Shown: positions 23,997 to 32,359, counted from the first letter of the stretch. The stretch is DNA of 64,000 nt from Streptomyces tendae (GCF_008632955.1 NZ_CP043959.1:2976001-3040000); one strand, 5' to 3'. Numbers and translations are program-made. The notes: generated by a model from the sequence alone, not told the origin.

Positions 23997-25270
23997 CCGA
24001 GACCGTGGGAAAGGCCACGTCCGCCGCGCGTGACGGTGCGGACGGCGCCACGAAGAACCCCCTGTCCGACATCGCCCACAGCGAGGCCGCGGACCGGCTC
24101 AAGAGCGAGGTCCAGGACTACCTCGCGGCCCAGGCGACCCGGCTGCTGAGCGGGGTCGGCCAGAAGCTGGGCGAGACCACCGGCAAGCTCAACGACATCG
24201 CGGAGGGCAACAGCCCCGGGTTCGCCAAGCTCGCCGCAGACGGCGGCAAGAAGCTCGCCGAGGGCAAGGGCCCCCTGCGCACCGCCGTCGAGCTCGGCGC
24301 CACGCGCGCCAAGGACAACGTCAAGGGCGCCCTGCAGAACCTGGGCGGCGGCGGCAAGGGCAAGCGCAAGAAGTCGTCCGGCAACAAGCCGACCGTCATC
24401 ATGGAGTACATCGACGTCGGTGTGCCGCTGCGCACGGCGTACGACCAGTGGACGCAGTACCAGGACTTCAGCACCTTCGCCAAGGGCGTCAAGAGCGCCA
24501 ACAAGTCCGACGACACCACCTCGGACTGGCAGGCGAAGATCTGGTGGTCCAGCCGCAGCTGGAAGGCGACGACCTCCGAGCAGGTCCCCGACGAGCGCAT
24601 CGCGTGGTCCACGGAAGGCGCCAAGGGCACGATGAAGGGCGTCGTCTCCTTCCACCAGATCGCCGAGAACCTGACGCGGGTCCTGCTGGTCATCGAGTAC
24701 TACCCCTCGGGCTTCTTCGAGAAGACCGGCAACATCTGGCGCTCCCAGGGCCGCCGCGCCCGGCTCGACCTGAAGAACTTCGCCCGCTTCATCACGATCA
24801 AGGGCGAGGCCGAGGACAGCTGGCGCGGCGAGATCCGCGACGGCGAGGTGGTGCGCAGCCACGAGGACGCCGTGGCCGAGGAGGAAGAGGAGCAGGGCGC
24901 CGAGGGCGAGCAGGAGGACTCCGAGTCCGAGGACCAGGAGGGCGAGCCCGACACCGAGGCGGACGCCGAGGCCGAGGACGAGGAGGCCGACGAGGACGGC
25001 ACCGAGCCCGAGGACGCGTACGACGAGGAGGACGAGGAGGACGACGGCACCGAACCCGAGGACGGGTACGAGGACGAGGCCGGCGCCCCCGAGACCGACG
25101 ACCCGTACGAGGACGAGGACGAGGAAGCCGCCGACGGCGAGGACGAGGACGAGGAGGGCGTGCCCCCGGAGGAGGACTACGAGGACGAGGACGACGACGA
25201 GTACGAGGACGACGAACCGGCCGAGGACGAGGCCGGGCACGAGGAAACCGAGGGCCGGAGCCGCCGATGA
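23993..25270 (+). CDS. gvpZ: gas-vesicle cluster protein GvpZ (SRPBCC domain with acidic tail)
   Basis: A 425-residue protein. An N-terminal helical region (DIAHSEAADRLKSEVQDYLAAQATRLL) leads to an SRPBCC/START-like lipid-binding domain at about residues 135-280 (VPLRTAYDQWTQYQDFSTFAKGVKS, then WWSSRSWKATTSEQVPDERIAWSTEG). The last 130 residues are almost only Glu/Asp with Tyr and Pro, an extreme polyacidic tail. It is coupled to gvpY and gvpJ by 4-bp overlaps. SRPBCC domains bind hydrophobic ligands, so a chaperone-like role for hydrophobic GvpA is a reasonable guess. Confidence 0.8.
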   Translation: MTETVGKATSAARDGADGATKNPLSDIAHSEAADRLKSEVQDYLAAQATRLLSGVGQKLGETTGKLNDIAEGNSPGFAKLAADGGKKLAEGKGPLRTAVELGATRAKDNVKGALQNLGGGGKGKRKKSSGNKPTVIMEYIDVGVPLRTAYDQWTQYQDFSTFAKGVKSANKSDDTTSDWQAKIWWSSRSWKATTSEQVPDERIAWSTEGAKGTMKGVVSFHQIAENLTRVLLVIEYYPSGFFEKTGNIWRSQGRRARLDLKNFARFITIKGEAEDSWRGEIRDGEVVRSHEDAVAEEEEEQGAEGEQEDSESEDQEGEPDTEADAEAEDEEADEDGTEPEDAYDEEDEEDDGTEPEDGYEDEAGAPETDDPYEDEDEEAADGEDEDEEGVPPEEDYEDEDDDEYEDDEPAEDEAGHEETEGRSRR

Positions 25271-25629
25271 CCACCCCCAGCCGACTCCCCGACCCCTATG
25301 GCCAGGGCAGCAGCGCCAACCTTGCCGACATCCTGGAAAGGGTGCTGGACAAGGGGGTGGTGATCGCGGGCGACATCCGTATCAACCTGCTGGACATAGA
25401 ACTGCTCACCATCAAGCTGCGCCTCGTCGTCGCCTCCGTGGACAAGGCCAAGGAGATGGGGATCGACTGGTGGGAGTCCGACCCGGCGCTCTCCTCGGGC
25501 GCCCGGCGGGACGAACTGGCGCGTGAGAACGCCGAGTTGCGTGAGCGCCTGGCCCGGCTGGAGGAGCTGGCGCCGCGTCGCGCCGAGGAGCAGCTGGAGC
25601 AGCGCCGCGCCGAGGAGGAGACCCCGTGA
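25267..25629 (+). CDS. gvpJ: gas vesicle protein GvpJ (GvpA-like minor component)
   Basis: A 120-residue GvpA-paralogue. The core NLADILERVLDKGVVIAGDIRINLLDIELLTIKLRLVVASVDKAKEMGIDWW aligns with the GvpA fold near residues 18-68, followed by a charged coiled-coil tail (RDELARENAELRERLARLEEL). GvpJ is a minor wall or tip-cone component that helps start assembly. It is coupled on both sides by 4-bp overlaps. Confidence 0.92.
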   Translation: MTTPSRLPDPYGQGSSANLADILERVLDKGVVIAGDIRINLLDIELLTIKLRLVVASVDKAKEMGIDWWESDPALSSGARRDELARENAELRERLARLEELAPRRAEEQLEQRRAEEETP

Positions 25630-26405
25630 CCGGACTGCGCTACGTCTACGCGGTCTGCCGTCCCTTCGGCACGCCGCTGCAGGCCCAGCTCACCGGGGTG
25701 GCCGGCGACCCGCCCCGGCTGGTGCCGCACCACGACCTGGTGGCCGTGGTCAGCCATGTGCCCGAGGAGGACTTCGCCGAGGAGCCGCTGCGCGCGCACC
25801 TGGAGGACCTCGACTGGCTGACCGCGGTCGCGCGGGCGCACCAGGGGGTGATCGACGCGCTCACCACCGTCACCACGCCGCTGCCGCTGCGGCTCGGCAC
25901 CGTGTTCCGCGACGACAGCGGCGTACGGTCGATGATCGAGGAGCGCGAGGAGAACTTCCTGCGGCGGCTGGACCGGCTCGAGGGCCGGGTCGAGTGGGGC
26001 GTCAAGGTCTTCCTGGAGCCGCAGAACGAGCCGGAGCAGGCCTCCGCGCCCGAGCCGGCGGCGATGTCCGGACGGGACTACCTGCGCCGGCGCCGTCAGC
26101 AGACGCGGTCGCGGGAGGACCAGTGGCAGCGGGCCGAGACCTTCGCCACCCGGCTGCACGGCACGCTCGCCGGGTTCGCCGAGGACTCCCGGCTGCACGC
26201 GCCGCAGAACCCCACCCTGTCCGGCGCCCGCGGGCGCAACGTGCTGAACGCGGCCTACCTGGTGCCGCGGGCGGAGTCGGAGCAGTTCGTGGAGCAGGTG
26301 GACCGGACGAAGGACGACGTCCCCGGACTCCGGGTGGAACTCACCGGGCCGTGGGCGGCCTACTCCTTCGCCGGCGAGGAGAACACCGGGGAGGAGGGCT
26401 CGTGA
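25626..26405 (+). CDS. gvpL: gas vesicle protein GvpL (GvpF/L family)
   Basis: A 259-residue second GvpF/L-family protein. It opens TGLRYVYAVCRPFGTPLQAQLTGVAG, then VAVVSHVPEEDFAEEPLRAHLEDLDWL and LPLRLGTVFRDD, and ends LTGPWAAYSFAGE, matching gvpF landmarks. A charged middle insert (RRRRQQTRSREDQWQRAE) precedes the second half. Start GTG overlaps gvpJ. In other systems GvpL binds several Gvp proteins as a hub. Confidence 0.92.
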   Translation: MTGLRYVYAVCRPFGTPLQAQLTGVAGDPPRLVPHHDLVAVVSHVPEEDFAEEPLRAHLEDLDWLTAVARAHQGVIDALTTVTTPLPLRLGTVFRDDSGVRSMIEEREENFLRRLDRLEGRVEWGVKVFLEPQNEPEQASAPEPAAMSGRDYLRRRRQQTRSREDQWQRAETFATRLHGTLAGFAEDSRLHAPQNPTLSGARGRNVLNAAYLVPRAESEQFVEQVDRTKDDVPGLRVELTGPWAAYSFAGEENTGEEGS

Positions 26406-26590
26406 CCGTCGTCGAACGGCGTGAGATCGCCCTGGTCGACCTGCTCGACCGGCTGCTGGCCGGGGGCGTGGTGATCACCGGCGACATCACGCTGCGGATC
26501 GCGGACGTGGACCTGGTCCGCATCGACCTCAACGCGCTCATCAGCTCGGTGAACCAGCAGGTCCCCTCGCCCTTCGAGGAGTCCCCTTGA
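26402..26590 (+). CDS. gvpS: gas vesicle protein GvpS (GvpA-like)
   Basis: A 62-residue minimal GvpA-family protein: LVDLLDRLLAGGVVITGDITLRIADVDLVRIDLNALISSV is essentially only the core fold. The start is the GTG in a 4-bp overlap with gvpL, and the stop overlaps the TTG start of gvpK. It is likely a minor wall subunit. Confidence 0.9.
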   Translation: MTVVERREIALVDLLDRLLAGGVVITGDITLRIADVDLVRIDLNALISSVNQQVPSPFEESP

Positions 26591-27036
26591 GCGACGAACC
26601 GCGCCACCACGCGCCCGACGTGCCGCGTCACCACGCGCCCGACGCGCCGCAGCCCTTCACCGTGTCCGACGTCGGCGCGGACGCCGTCGACGGGCGGTCC
26701 GCACTGGCTCCGGAGGCGTCCTTCGACACGCGTCCGGAACCGCGCGATCCGCACGCCGGCCGCCGCCGACGGCTCGACCTGGAGCCGGACACCGTGGAGC
26801 GCGACCTGGTGAAGCTGGTGCTGACCGTCGTCGAACTCCTGCGCCAGCTCATGGAGCGCCAGGCGGTGCGCCGCTTCGACGAAGGGGACCTGACCGAGGA
26901 ACAGGAGGAGCGGGTCGGACTGACCCTCATGCTCCTGGAGGACCGGATGGCCGAGCTGCGCAACCGCTACGGCCTGCGCCCCGAGGACCTCAACCTCGAC
27001 CTCGGGCCGCTCGGTCCGCTGCTGCCCCGGGACTGA
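26587..27036 (+). CDS. gvpK: gas vesicle protein GvpK
   Basis: A 149-residue GvpK, last gene of the cluster, starting with a TTG that overlaps gvpS. The first 55 residues are disordered; the core RLDLEPDTVERDLVKLVLTVVELLRQLMERQAVRRFDEGDLTEEQEERVGLTLMLLEDRM is the helical GvpK domain. GvpK is essential for vesicle maturation in studied systems. A weak hairpin follows before the convergent methyltransferase gene. Confidence 0.92.
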   Translation: MSDEPRHHAPDVPRHHAPDAPQPFTVSDVGADAVDGRSALAPEASFDTRPEPRDPHAGRRRRLDLEPDTVERDLVKLVLTVVELLRQLMERQAVRRFDEGDLTEEQEERVGLTLMLLEDRMAELRNRYGLRPEDLNLDLGPLGPLLPRD

Positions 27037-27071
27037 CTCCCGGGGCGGCCCGCCTCTCCCCGGACCGCCGG

Positions 27072-27893
27072 TCAGGCGTCCTTGCGGCAGAGGATCTCGC
27101 CGTGCAGCACGGCGAACCAGCCGTCGTCCCGGGCACCCCACTCGCGCCACGCGCCGGCCACCTGGGCCAGCCGTCCGCGGGTGGCGTGCCCGGTGTCGAC
27201 GGCCTGTCCCGCATAGGCGGACGCCACCGTGCGGTCCGCCCACAGGCCGCTCCACCAGTCACGTTGCTCCGGTGTGGAGAAGGTCCACGTGCTCGACGTC
27301 GCGCTGACGTCGGTGAGCCCCGCGGCCAGTGCCCACGCCTTGAGGCGCCGGCCCGCGTCCGGTTCGCCGCCGTTGGCCCGCGCCACCCGCCGGTACAGGT
27401 CCAGCCAGTCGTCCAGGCCGGGCGAGGCGGGATACCAGGTCATCGCCGCGTAGTCCGCGTCCCGTACGGCGACGAACCCGCCGGGCTTCGTCACCCGGAC
27501 CATCTCCCGCAGCGCGCGCACCGGGTCGCCCACGTGCTGGAGCACCTGGTGGGCGTGCACCACGCAGAACGTGTCGTCGGGGAAGTCCAGCGCGTGCACG
27601 TCACCCACCGCGAAGCCGACGTTCGCAAGGCCCCGCTCGCCGGCCTCCGCCCGGGCCCGCTCCAGGATGCCCGGCTCCCGGTCGAGACCGGTGACGTGTC
27701 CGTCGGGCACCAGTGCGGCCAGGTCGGCCGTGATGGTGCCGGGCCCGCAGCCGATGTCCAGGATCCGCATGTGCGGCTTCAGCGCCCCGAGGAGGTACGC
27801 GGCCGAGTTCGCCGCGGTGCGCCAGGTGTGAGAGCGCAGCACCGACTCGTGGTGCCCGTGCGTGTAGACGGCGGTCTCCCGTGCGTGCGGCAT
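27072..27893 (-). CDS. class I SAM-dependent methyltransferase
   Basis: A 273-residue Rossmann methyltransferase. The SAM motif I is ILDIGCGPGTITADLA near residue 44, followed by the acidic ligand region TGLDREPG and the post-motif VGDVHALDFPDDTFCVVHAHQVLQH, as in UbiE/COQ5-like enzymes. The ATG at 27893 gives the N-terminus MPHARETAVYTHGHHESVLRSHTWRTA, typical of this group; an ATG 60 bases upstream would add unrelated sequence. It is divergent from the ABC-F gene with a strong inverted repeat between them. Substrate unknown. Confidence 0.88.
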   Translation of the reverse strand: MPHARETAVYTHGHHESVLRSHTWRTAANSAAYLLGALKPHMRILDIGCGPGTITADLAALVPDGHVTGLDREPGILERARAEAGERGLANVGFAVGDVHALDFPDDTFCVVHAHQVLQHVGDPVRALREMVRVTKPGGFVAVRDADYAAMTWYPASPGLDDWLDLYRRVARANGGEPDAGRRLKAWALAAGLTDVSATSSTWTFSTPEQRDWWSGLWADRTVASAYAGQAVDTGHATRGRLAQVAGAWREWGARDDGWFAVLHGEILCRKDA

Positions 27894-27947
27894 GACAGGC
27901 CCACCCCTTCCACTGTCGTAGGAGGACGTCCACGTTACGCGCGACGG

Positions 27948-27979
27948 CCGCATGATGAGACCCGCGTTTCATCATGCGG
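27948..27979. promoter_or_regulatory. 11-bp inverted repeat between divergent genes (candidate operator)
   Basis: Perfect arms CCGCATGATGA and TCATCATGCGG are separated by ten bases, so arm centres are two helical turns apart. The site lies 55 bases from the methyltransferase ATG and 75 bases from the ABC-F ATG. The size and position fit a dimeric regulator; a hairpin in either leader is the alternative. Confidence 0.55.
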
Positions 27980-28017
27980 GACGGATGCCGAGCCGGGACG
28001 GGCCGGGGGAAACCCGT

Positions 28018-28047
28018 TTGCCACCGGCCGCCGGCGCCCCGCAGAAT
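28018..28047 (+). promoter_or_regulatory. candidate leaderless promoter of the ABC-F gene
   Basis: TTGCCA (28018-28023), an 18-base spacer and CAGAAT (28042-28047) lie six bases before the ATG. Transcription would begin at or next to the start codon, matching the lack of a ribosome site. Confidence 0.55.
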
Positions 28048-28053
28048 CGCGCC

Positions 28054-29673
28054 ATGGGTCACCTGGAAGCCGCGCACCTCGAGTACCACCTCCCCGACGG
28101 GAGGGCTCTCCTGGGCGACGTGTCGTTCCGGGTGGGGGAGGGCGCCGTCGTCGCGCTCGTGGGACCCAACGGCGCGGGCAAGACCACCCTTCTGCGCATC
28201 CTCTCCGGCGAGCTCACCCCGCACGGCGGGAACGTCGCCGTCAGTGGCGGCCTCGGCGTGATGCGCCAGTTCGTGGGCTCCGTACGGGACGAGACGACCG
28301 TGCGCGACCTGCTGGTGTCCGTGGCGCCGCCCCGCATCCGCGAGGCCGCCCGCGCCGTGGACGCAGCCGAGCACGCCATCATGACGGTCGACGACGAGGC
28401 CGCCCAGATGCGCTACGCGCAGGCGCTCGCCGACTGGGCCGAGGCCCAGGGGTACGAGGCCGAGACGCTGTGGGACATCTGCACCACCGCCGCCATGGGC
28501 GTCCCCTACGACAAGGCCCAGTGGCGCCAGGTCCGCACCCTCTCCGGCGGTGAGCAGAAGCGGCTGGTGCTGGAGGCGCTGCTGCGCGGCCCGGACGAGG
28601 TGCTGCTGCTGGACGAGCCGGACAACTACCTGGACGTGCCCGGCAAGCGCTGGCTGGAGGAGCGCCTCGCGGAGACCCGCAAGACGGTCCTGTTCGTCTC
28701 CCACGACCGCGAACTGCTCGCCCGGGCCGCCGAGAAGATCGTCTCCCTCGAACCGGGGCCCGCGGGCGCCGACGCCTGGGTGCACGGCGGCGGCTTCGCC
28801 ACCTTCCACGAGGCCCGGCGCGAGCGCTTCGCCCGCTTCGAGGAACTGCGCCGCCGCTGGGACGAGAAGCACGCCCAGCTGAAGAAGCTGGTGCTGACCC
28901 TGCGCCAGGCCGCGGAGAACAGCCCGGACATGGCCTCCCGCTACCGCGCCGCCCAGACCCGGCTGCGCAAGTTCGAGGAGGCGGGCCCGCCGCCCGAGCC
29001 GCCGCGCGAGCAGGACATCCGGATGCGCCTCAAGGGCGGCCGTACCGGCGTCCGCGCCGTCACCTGCGAGCAGCTCGAACTGACCGGCCTGATGAAACCC
29101 TTCGACCTGGAGGTCTTCTACGGCGAGCGGGTCGCGGTGCTCGGTTCCAACGGCTCCGGCAAGTCACACTTCCTGCGCCTGCTCGCGGGCGAGGACGTCG
29201 CGCACACCGGGGCCTGGCGGACCGGGGCGCGCGTGGTGCCCGGACACTTCGCGCAGACCCACGCCCACCCCGAACTGCTGGGCCGCACGCTGCTCGACAT
29301 CCTGTGGACCGAGCACTCCCAGGACCGGGGCGCCGCGATGTCCCGGCTGCGCCGCTACGAGCTGACCCAGCAGGCCGAGCGCACCTTCGACCGGCTCTCC
29401 GGCGGCCAGCAGGCCCGCTTCCAGATCCTGCTGCTGGAGCTGCAGGGCGTCACCGCCCTGCTCCTGGACGAGCCCACCGACAACCTGGACCTGGAATCGG
29501 CCGAAGCCCTCCAGGAAGGCCTGGAGGGCTTCGAGGGCACGGTCCTCGCCGTCACGCACGACCGCTGGTTCGCCCGCTCCTTCGACCGTTTCCTGGTCTT
29601 CGGCAGCGACGGCAGGGTCCGCGAGACATCCGAACCGGTCTGGGACGAACGCCGGGTGGAACGCGCGAGGTGA
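28054..29673 (+). CDS. ABC-F family ATPase
   Basis: A 539-residue protein with two ABC domains in one chain and no membrane segments, so it is an ABC-F protein acting on the ribosome rather than a transporter. Walker A motifs are GPNGAGKTT near residue 40 and GSNGSGKSH near 367; signatures are LSGGEQKR near 164 and LSGGQQAR near 450. A charged inter-domain linker (ARFEELRRRWDEKHAQLKKL) lies between. It may relieve stalled translation or protect against ribosome-targeting antibiotics; the linker length does not decide. It is convergent with the baeRF2 gene. Confidence 0.9.
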   Translation: MGHLEAAHLEYHLPDGRALLGDVSFRVGEGAVVALVGPNGAGKTTLLRILSGELTPHGGNVAVSGGLGVMRQFVGSVRDETTVRDLLVSVAPPRIREAARAVDAAEHAIMTVDDEAAQMRYAQALADWAEAQGYEAETLWDICTTAAMGVPYDKAQWRQVRTLSGGEQKRLVLEALLRGPDEVLLLDEPDNYLDVPGKRWLEERLAETRKTVLFVSHDRELLARAAEKIVSLEPGPAGADAWVHGGGFATFHEARRERFARFEELRRRWDEKHAQLKKLVLTLRQAAENSPDMASRYRAAQTRLRKFEEAGPPPEPPREQDIRMRLKGGRTGVRAVTCEQLELTGLMKPFDLEVFYGERVAVLGSNGSGKSHFLRLLAGEDVAHTGAWRTGARVVPGHFAQTHAHPELLGRTLLDILWTEHSQDRGAAMSRLRRYELTQQAERTFDRLSGGQQARFQILLLELQGVTALLLDEPTDNLDLESAEALQEGLEGFEGTVLAVTHDRWFARSFDRFLVFGSDGRVRETSEPVWDERRVERAR

Positions 29674-29685
29674 TCCGCGGGCGGG

Positions 29686-30798
29686 TCACCTCCAGCGCAG
29701 CAGCGCGCCCAGCCCGCCGACCGGCGCGTCGCCGCCCGCGTCCGGCGCCGCGGCCACCGAGAGGGCGGGCGCGTCCGTCGTCACGGCCGACCGGATCAGC
29801 GCGTCGTCCGCGCGTGCCGCCCAGGAGTTCTGCTCGCCGAGGATCTTGAGGTCGGTGCGCCGGACCGCCAGCTGGTCCGGGTCCTCGCCGATCCACACCT
29901 CACGGTGCGCGTCCGGGCCGTCCGGCCGGATCAGCAACTCCTCGATCCGGTGCTCCCGGGCCGCCTCCACCAGTGCCGGCACGCCCTCCACGGCGCCCGC
30001 CCGGCCCTCGTCGTCGGGGCCGCGGGCGGCCAGGAACCGCTCCAGCTCGGCCGCCGTACGGTCGCGCACATGCTCGGCGCGGATCCGTTCCACGTCCTCG
30101 TCCAGCAGCCGGCTCCCGGCGCCGTGCGACGCCTCGGCGACCATGCCCCGCATCCGCTGCGGCAGCCGCTCGCGCACCGTCCGCCGCTCACGGTCGTCAC
30201 CGACCAGGATCGCCAGGTCGGCGCCGGTCTCCTCCTGACAGACGGCGAGCGCGTCGGCGATCTCCGCCGCGTTGTGCTCCCAGGTGTTCTCCACCCGCAG
30301 CTGGAAGTGGCGCACGGACCAGTCGCCGGTGCCGGTCCGGTGGAGGGGGTGCCGCTGCCCGGTGACGCCGCCGGCGTCCTCCCGGCCGAGCGCGCTGCGC
30401 AGCTCGAACTCGGCGCCCGCGCGGTCGACGTACGCGACGACGCACACCGGGTCCTCACCGGCCAGCTCCAGCAGCGGCGCGACCCGGGGCAGCGGCGCCC
30501 AGTCGGCCCCGTCGCGCTGCGGGGGCCGGGCCAGCGACGGGTCCAGCACCACCTCACCGTCCCGGGCGAACAGGGCGCGGCCGTGCGGTTCGCCGGAGTG
30601 CCGCAGCTCCTCCAGCGCCTGCCGCACCGCCGTGCAGGTGGCCTCGCCGGCGCCCTGGCCGGCCAGTTCCCGCGCCATCGCCTCGGCGGTGAGCCGGCGT
30701 TCGTGCGGGGTGTTCTCCGTGTGCCGGGAGGTGTCGACGTAGACGGAGGCCCAGGGGCCGGGACGTTCGTAGAGCGGGTTCAGGAATGCGAGGTCCAT
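29686..30798 (-). CDS. baeRF2-type (Rv2629-like) release-factor-fold protein
   Basis: A 370-residue protein resembling the bacterial archaeo-eukaryotic release factor family 2, whose mycobacterial member Rv2629 is hypoxia-induced. Landmarks are NPLYERPGPWASVYVDTSRHTENTPHERRL at the start, VCVVAYVDRAGAEFELRSALG near 127 with a TGQRHPLHRTG loop in the place of the GGQ, and the Rossmann-like VCQEETGADLAILVGDDRERR. A GGGAGGG site precedes the ATG and a SigB-like promoter lies 48-72 bases upstream. A ribosome-rescue or tRNA-release role is inferred from fold only. Confidence 0.75.
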   Translation of the reverse strand: MDLAFLNPLYERPGPWASVYVDTSRHTENTPHERRLTAEAMARELAGQGAGEATCTAVRQALEELRHSGEPHGRALFARDGEVVLDPSLARPPQRDGADWAPLPRVAPLLELAGEDPVCVVAYVDRAGAEFELRSALGREDAGGVTGQRHPLHRTGTGDWSVRHFQLRVENTWEHNAAEIADALAVCQEETGADLAILVGDDRERRTVRERLPQRMRGMVAEASHGAGSRLLDEDVERIRAEHVRDRTAAELERFLAARGPDDEGRAGAVEGVPALVEAAREHRIEELLIRPDGPDAHREVWIGEDPDQLAVRRTDLKILGEQNSWAARADDALIRSAVTTDAPALSVAAAPDAGGDAPVGGLGALLRWR

Positions 30799-30845
30799 GG
30801 TCCCTCCCGGTTGCCGTTCGGGGTGGTGCCCGTGCCGCCGGGCGG

Positions 30846-30870
30846 GTACCCGGGGCTCATGAACGCACAC
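30846..30870 (-). promoter_or_regulatory. SigB-like promoter of the baeRF2 gene
   Basis: On the minus strand: GTGT, 15 bases, GGGTAC, fitting GNNT-N14-16-GGGTA(C/T). The same -35 and spacing occur before the DUF2795 gene. The -10 is 48 bases from the baeRF2 start. Confidence 0.55.
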
Positions 30871-30885
30871 GACGAGCGGGGCAGC

Positions 30886-31146
30886 ATGATGACCGGAGTC
30901 GACCCGAACCGCCTGGAGGACCAGCAGCTCATGAAGGAACTGGAGACCATCCACCGCACGCGTCACGACACGCTGCTGTACGGCTCCAACGACGCGCTGC
31001 GCGCCCACAACGAGCGGATGGCCCAGCTGGAGGGCGAGTACCTGCGGCGCAACCCGAACCGCCCGGTCGCCCCGGGCCGGACCCGCGAGGGCGCCCGCGA
31101 GCGCGGCGCCGCGGACTCCGCGACGCCGACCTCGTCGGGCAGCTGA
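30886..31146 (+). CDS. small conserved actinobacterial protein (DUF6158-like)
   Basis: An 86-residue protein reading MMTGVDPNRLEDQQLMKELETIHRTRHDTLLYGSNDALRAHNERM, a small streptomycete family I associate with DUF6158. It is helical and charged, with a disordered tail. The tandem ATGs at 30886/30889 follow a GGGGCAGC site and are preferred; an ATG at 30859 is possible but lacks a ribosome site and lies within the divergent SigB-like promoter. Function unknown. Confidence 0.75.
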   Translation: MMTGVDPNRLEDQQLMKELETIHRTRHDTLLYGSNDALRAHNERMAQLEGEYLRRNPNRPVAPGRTREGARERGAADSATPTSSGS

Positions 31147-31223
31147 ACGCGAGACGGACACCTGAACGCGAAACGCTCGGGTACCTGAAGACGAAACGCT
31201 CGGGCACCTGAACGCGAAGCGGG
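31141..31223. repeat. short 23-bp tandem repeats downstream of the DUF6158-like gene
   Basis: Two full copies of a 23-base unit beginning ACCTGAACGCGAAACGCTCG (31160-31182, 31183-31205) are flanked by partial copies on each side (31141-31159, 31206-31223). The first partial copy includes the stop codon of the upstream gene. Non-coding; function unknown. Confidence 0.85.
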
Positions 31224-31246
31224 AGCCCCGCGCGGGCGGGACTCCC
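31221..31246. terminator. hairpin between convergent genes
   Basis: Arms GGGAGCCCCGC and GCGGGACTCCC pair at ten of eleven positions around a four-base loop, between the DUF6158-like gene and the convergent DJ-1 gene. Likely terminator. Confidence 0.6.
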
Positions 31247-31286
31247 GTCATCTCCTGCCGCAGGTCCTGTGCGGCCGCCGGACCGC

Positions 31287-31832
31287 CTAGGAGGCGCGCT
31301 CCGCCGTGAAGACCTCCAGGAAGGTCTCGCAGAAGGCCTTCAGGTCGTCCGGCTTGCGGCTGGTGACCAGCTTGTTCGACCCGTGGTCGCAGACCTTGAC
31401 CTGCTCGTCGACCCAGGTCGCGCCCGCGTTGCGGAGGTCCGTCCGCAGGCTCGGCCAGCTGGTCAGCACGCGGCCCCGCACGACGTCGGCCTCGATGAGG
31501 GTCCACGGCGCGTGGCAGATCGCGGCCACCGGCCGGCCCTGCTCGAAGAAGTCACGGACGAACGCGACGGCCTTGTCGTCCATCCGCAGGAAGTCCGGGT
31601 TGGCGACCCCGCCGGGCAGCACCAGCCCGTCGAAGGAGTCCGCCGACGCGTCGCCGACGACCTCCTGCACGGGGAAGGTGTCCGCCTTGTCGAGGTGGTT
31701 GAACGCCTGGATCTCCCCGGACCGGGTCGACACGAGGACGGGCTCGTGCCCGGCGTCCTCGGCCGCCTTCCAGGGGTCGGTCAGCTCGACCTGCTCGACG
31801 CCCTCGGGTGCGGTCAGAAATGCGATGCGCAT
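31287..31832 (-). CDS. DJ-1/PfpI family type-1 glutamine amidotransferase-like protein
   Basis: A 181-residue PfpI/DJ-1 protein. The nucleophile elbow is AAICHAPW near residue 103 with the conserved glutamate in the N-terminal region and the LVLPGGVANPDFLR loop near 70, matching the YhbO/PfpI subgroup of general stress proteins (deglycase, chaperone or protease claims exist). It is the third gene after DUF2795 and CBS genes on the same strand. The 73 bases upstream are a low-complexity TTCG/GTCG-rich stretch. Confidence 0.88.
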   Translation of the reverse strand: MRIAFLTAPEGVEQVELTDPWKAAEDAGHEPVLVSTRSGEIQAFNHLDKADTFPVQEVVGDASADSFDGLVLPGGVANPDFLRMDDKAVAFVRDFFEQGRPVAAICHAPWTLIEADVVRGRVLTSWPSLRTDLRNAGATWVDEQVKVCDHGSNKLVTSRKPDDLKAFCETFLEVFTAERAS

Positions 31833-31905
31833 GATGGCGCTACGTCCCTTCGTTCGTTTCGTCAGTCGGTCGTTCGGTTGATCGGTCCGCCGGTCGGTTC
31901 GTCGT

Positions 31906-32331
31906 TCAGTCGCTGTCGTCGGGCTCCGCGCGGCTGATGTCGGCCAGCGCCGACCCGGGATCCCGGGCCTCGGCCAGGTCGCCGAGCGTCACCAGGCCGA
32001 CGGGCAGGCCGCCCTCCACCACGGGGATCCGGCGCACCGCGTGCTCCCGCATCAGCGCGACGGCCGAGGACACCGGGTCGTCCGGGGCGAGGGTCAGCGG
32101 GTCCGGCGTGCACACCGACTCCACGCTCACCCCGAACGGGTCCCTGCCCTCGGCCACCGCCCGTACGGTGATGTCCCGGTCGGTGACCACGCCCACGACG
32201 CGCTGTCCGTCGGCCACCACCACGTCGCCGATGTTCTGGCCGCGCATCAGCCGCGCCGCCTCGACGACCGAGGCGTCCGGCCGTACGGCGACCACCCCGG
32301 GAGTCATCACGTCCTTCACGTACTGGGCCAT
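31906..32331 (-). CDS. CBS domain-pair protein
   Basis: A 141-residue protein made of two CBS motifs: VKDVMTPGVVAVRPDASVVEAARLMRGQNIGDVVVADGQRVVGVVTDRDI (residues 5-55) and VESVCTPDPLTLAPDDPVSSAVALMREHAVRRIPVVEGGLPVGLVTLGDL (70-120). Paired CBS motifs bind adenine nucleotides such as AMP or ATP as an energy sensor. A GGAGG site precedes the ATG. It lies 28 bases downstream of the DUF2795 gene and probably shares its SigB-like promoter. Confidence 0.9.
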   Translation of the reverse strand: MAQYVKDVMTPGVVAVRPDASVVEAARLMRGQNIGDVVVADGQRVVGVVTDRDITVRAVAEGRDPFGVSVESVCTPDPLTLAPDDPVSSAVALMREHAVRRIPVVEGGLPVGLVTLGDLAEARDPGSALADISRAEPDDSD

Positions 32332-32359
32332 GGTCAGCAGGCCTCCCTGTGCCGGGCGG

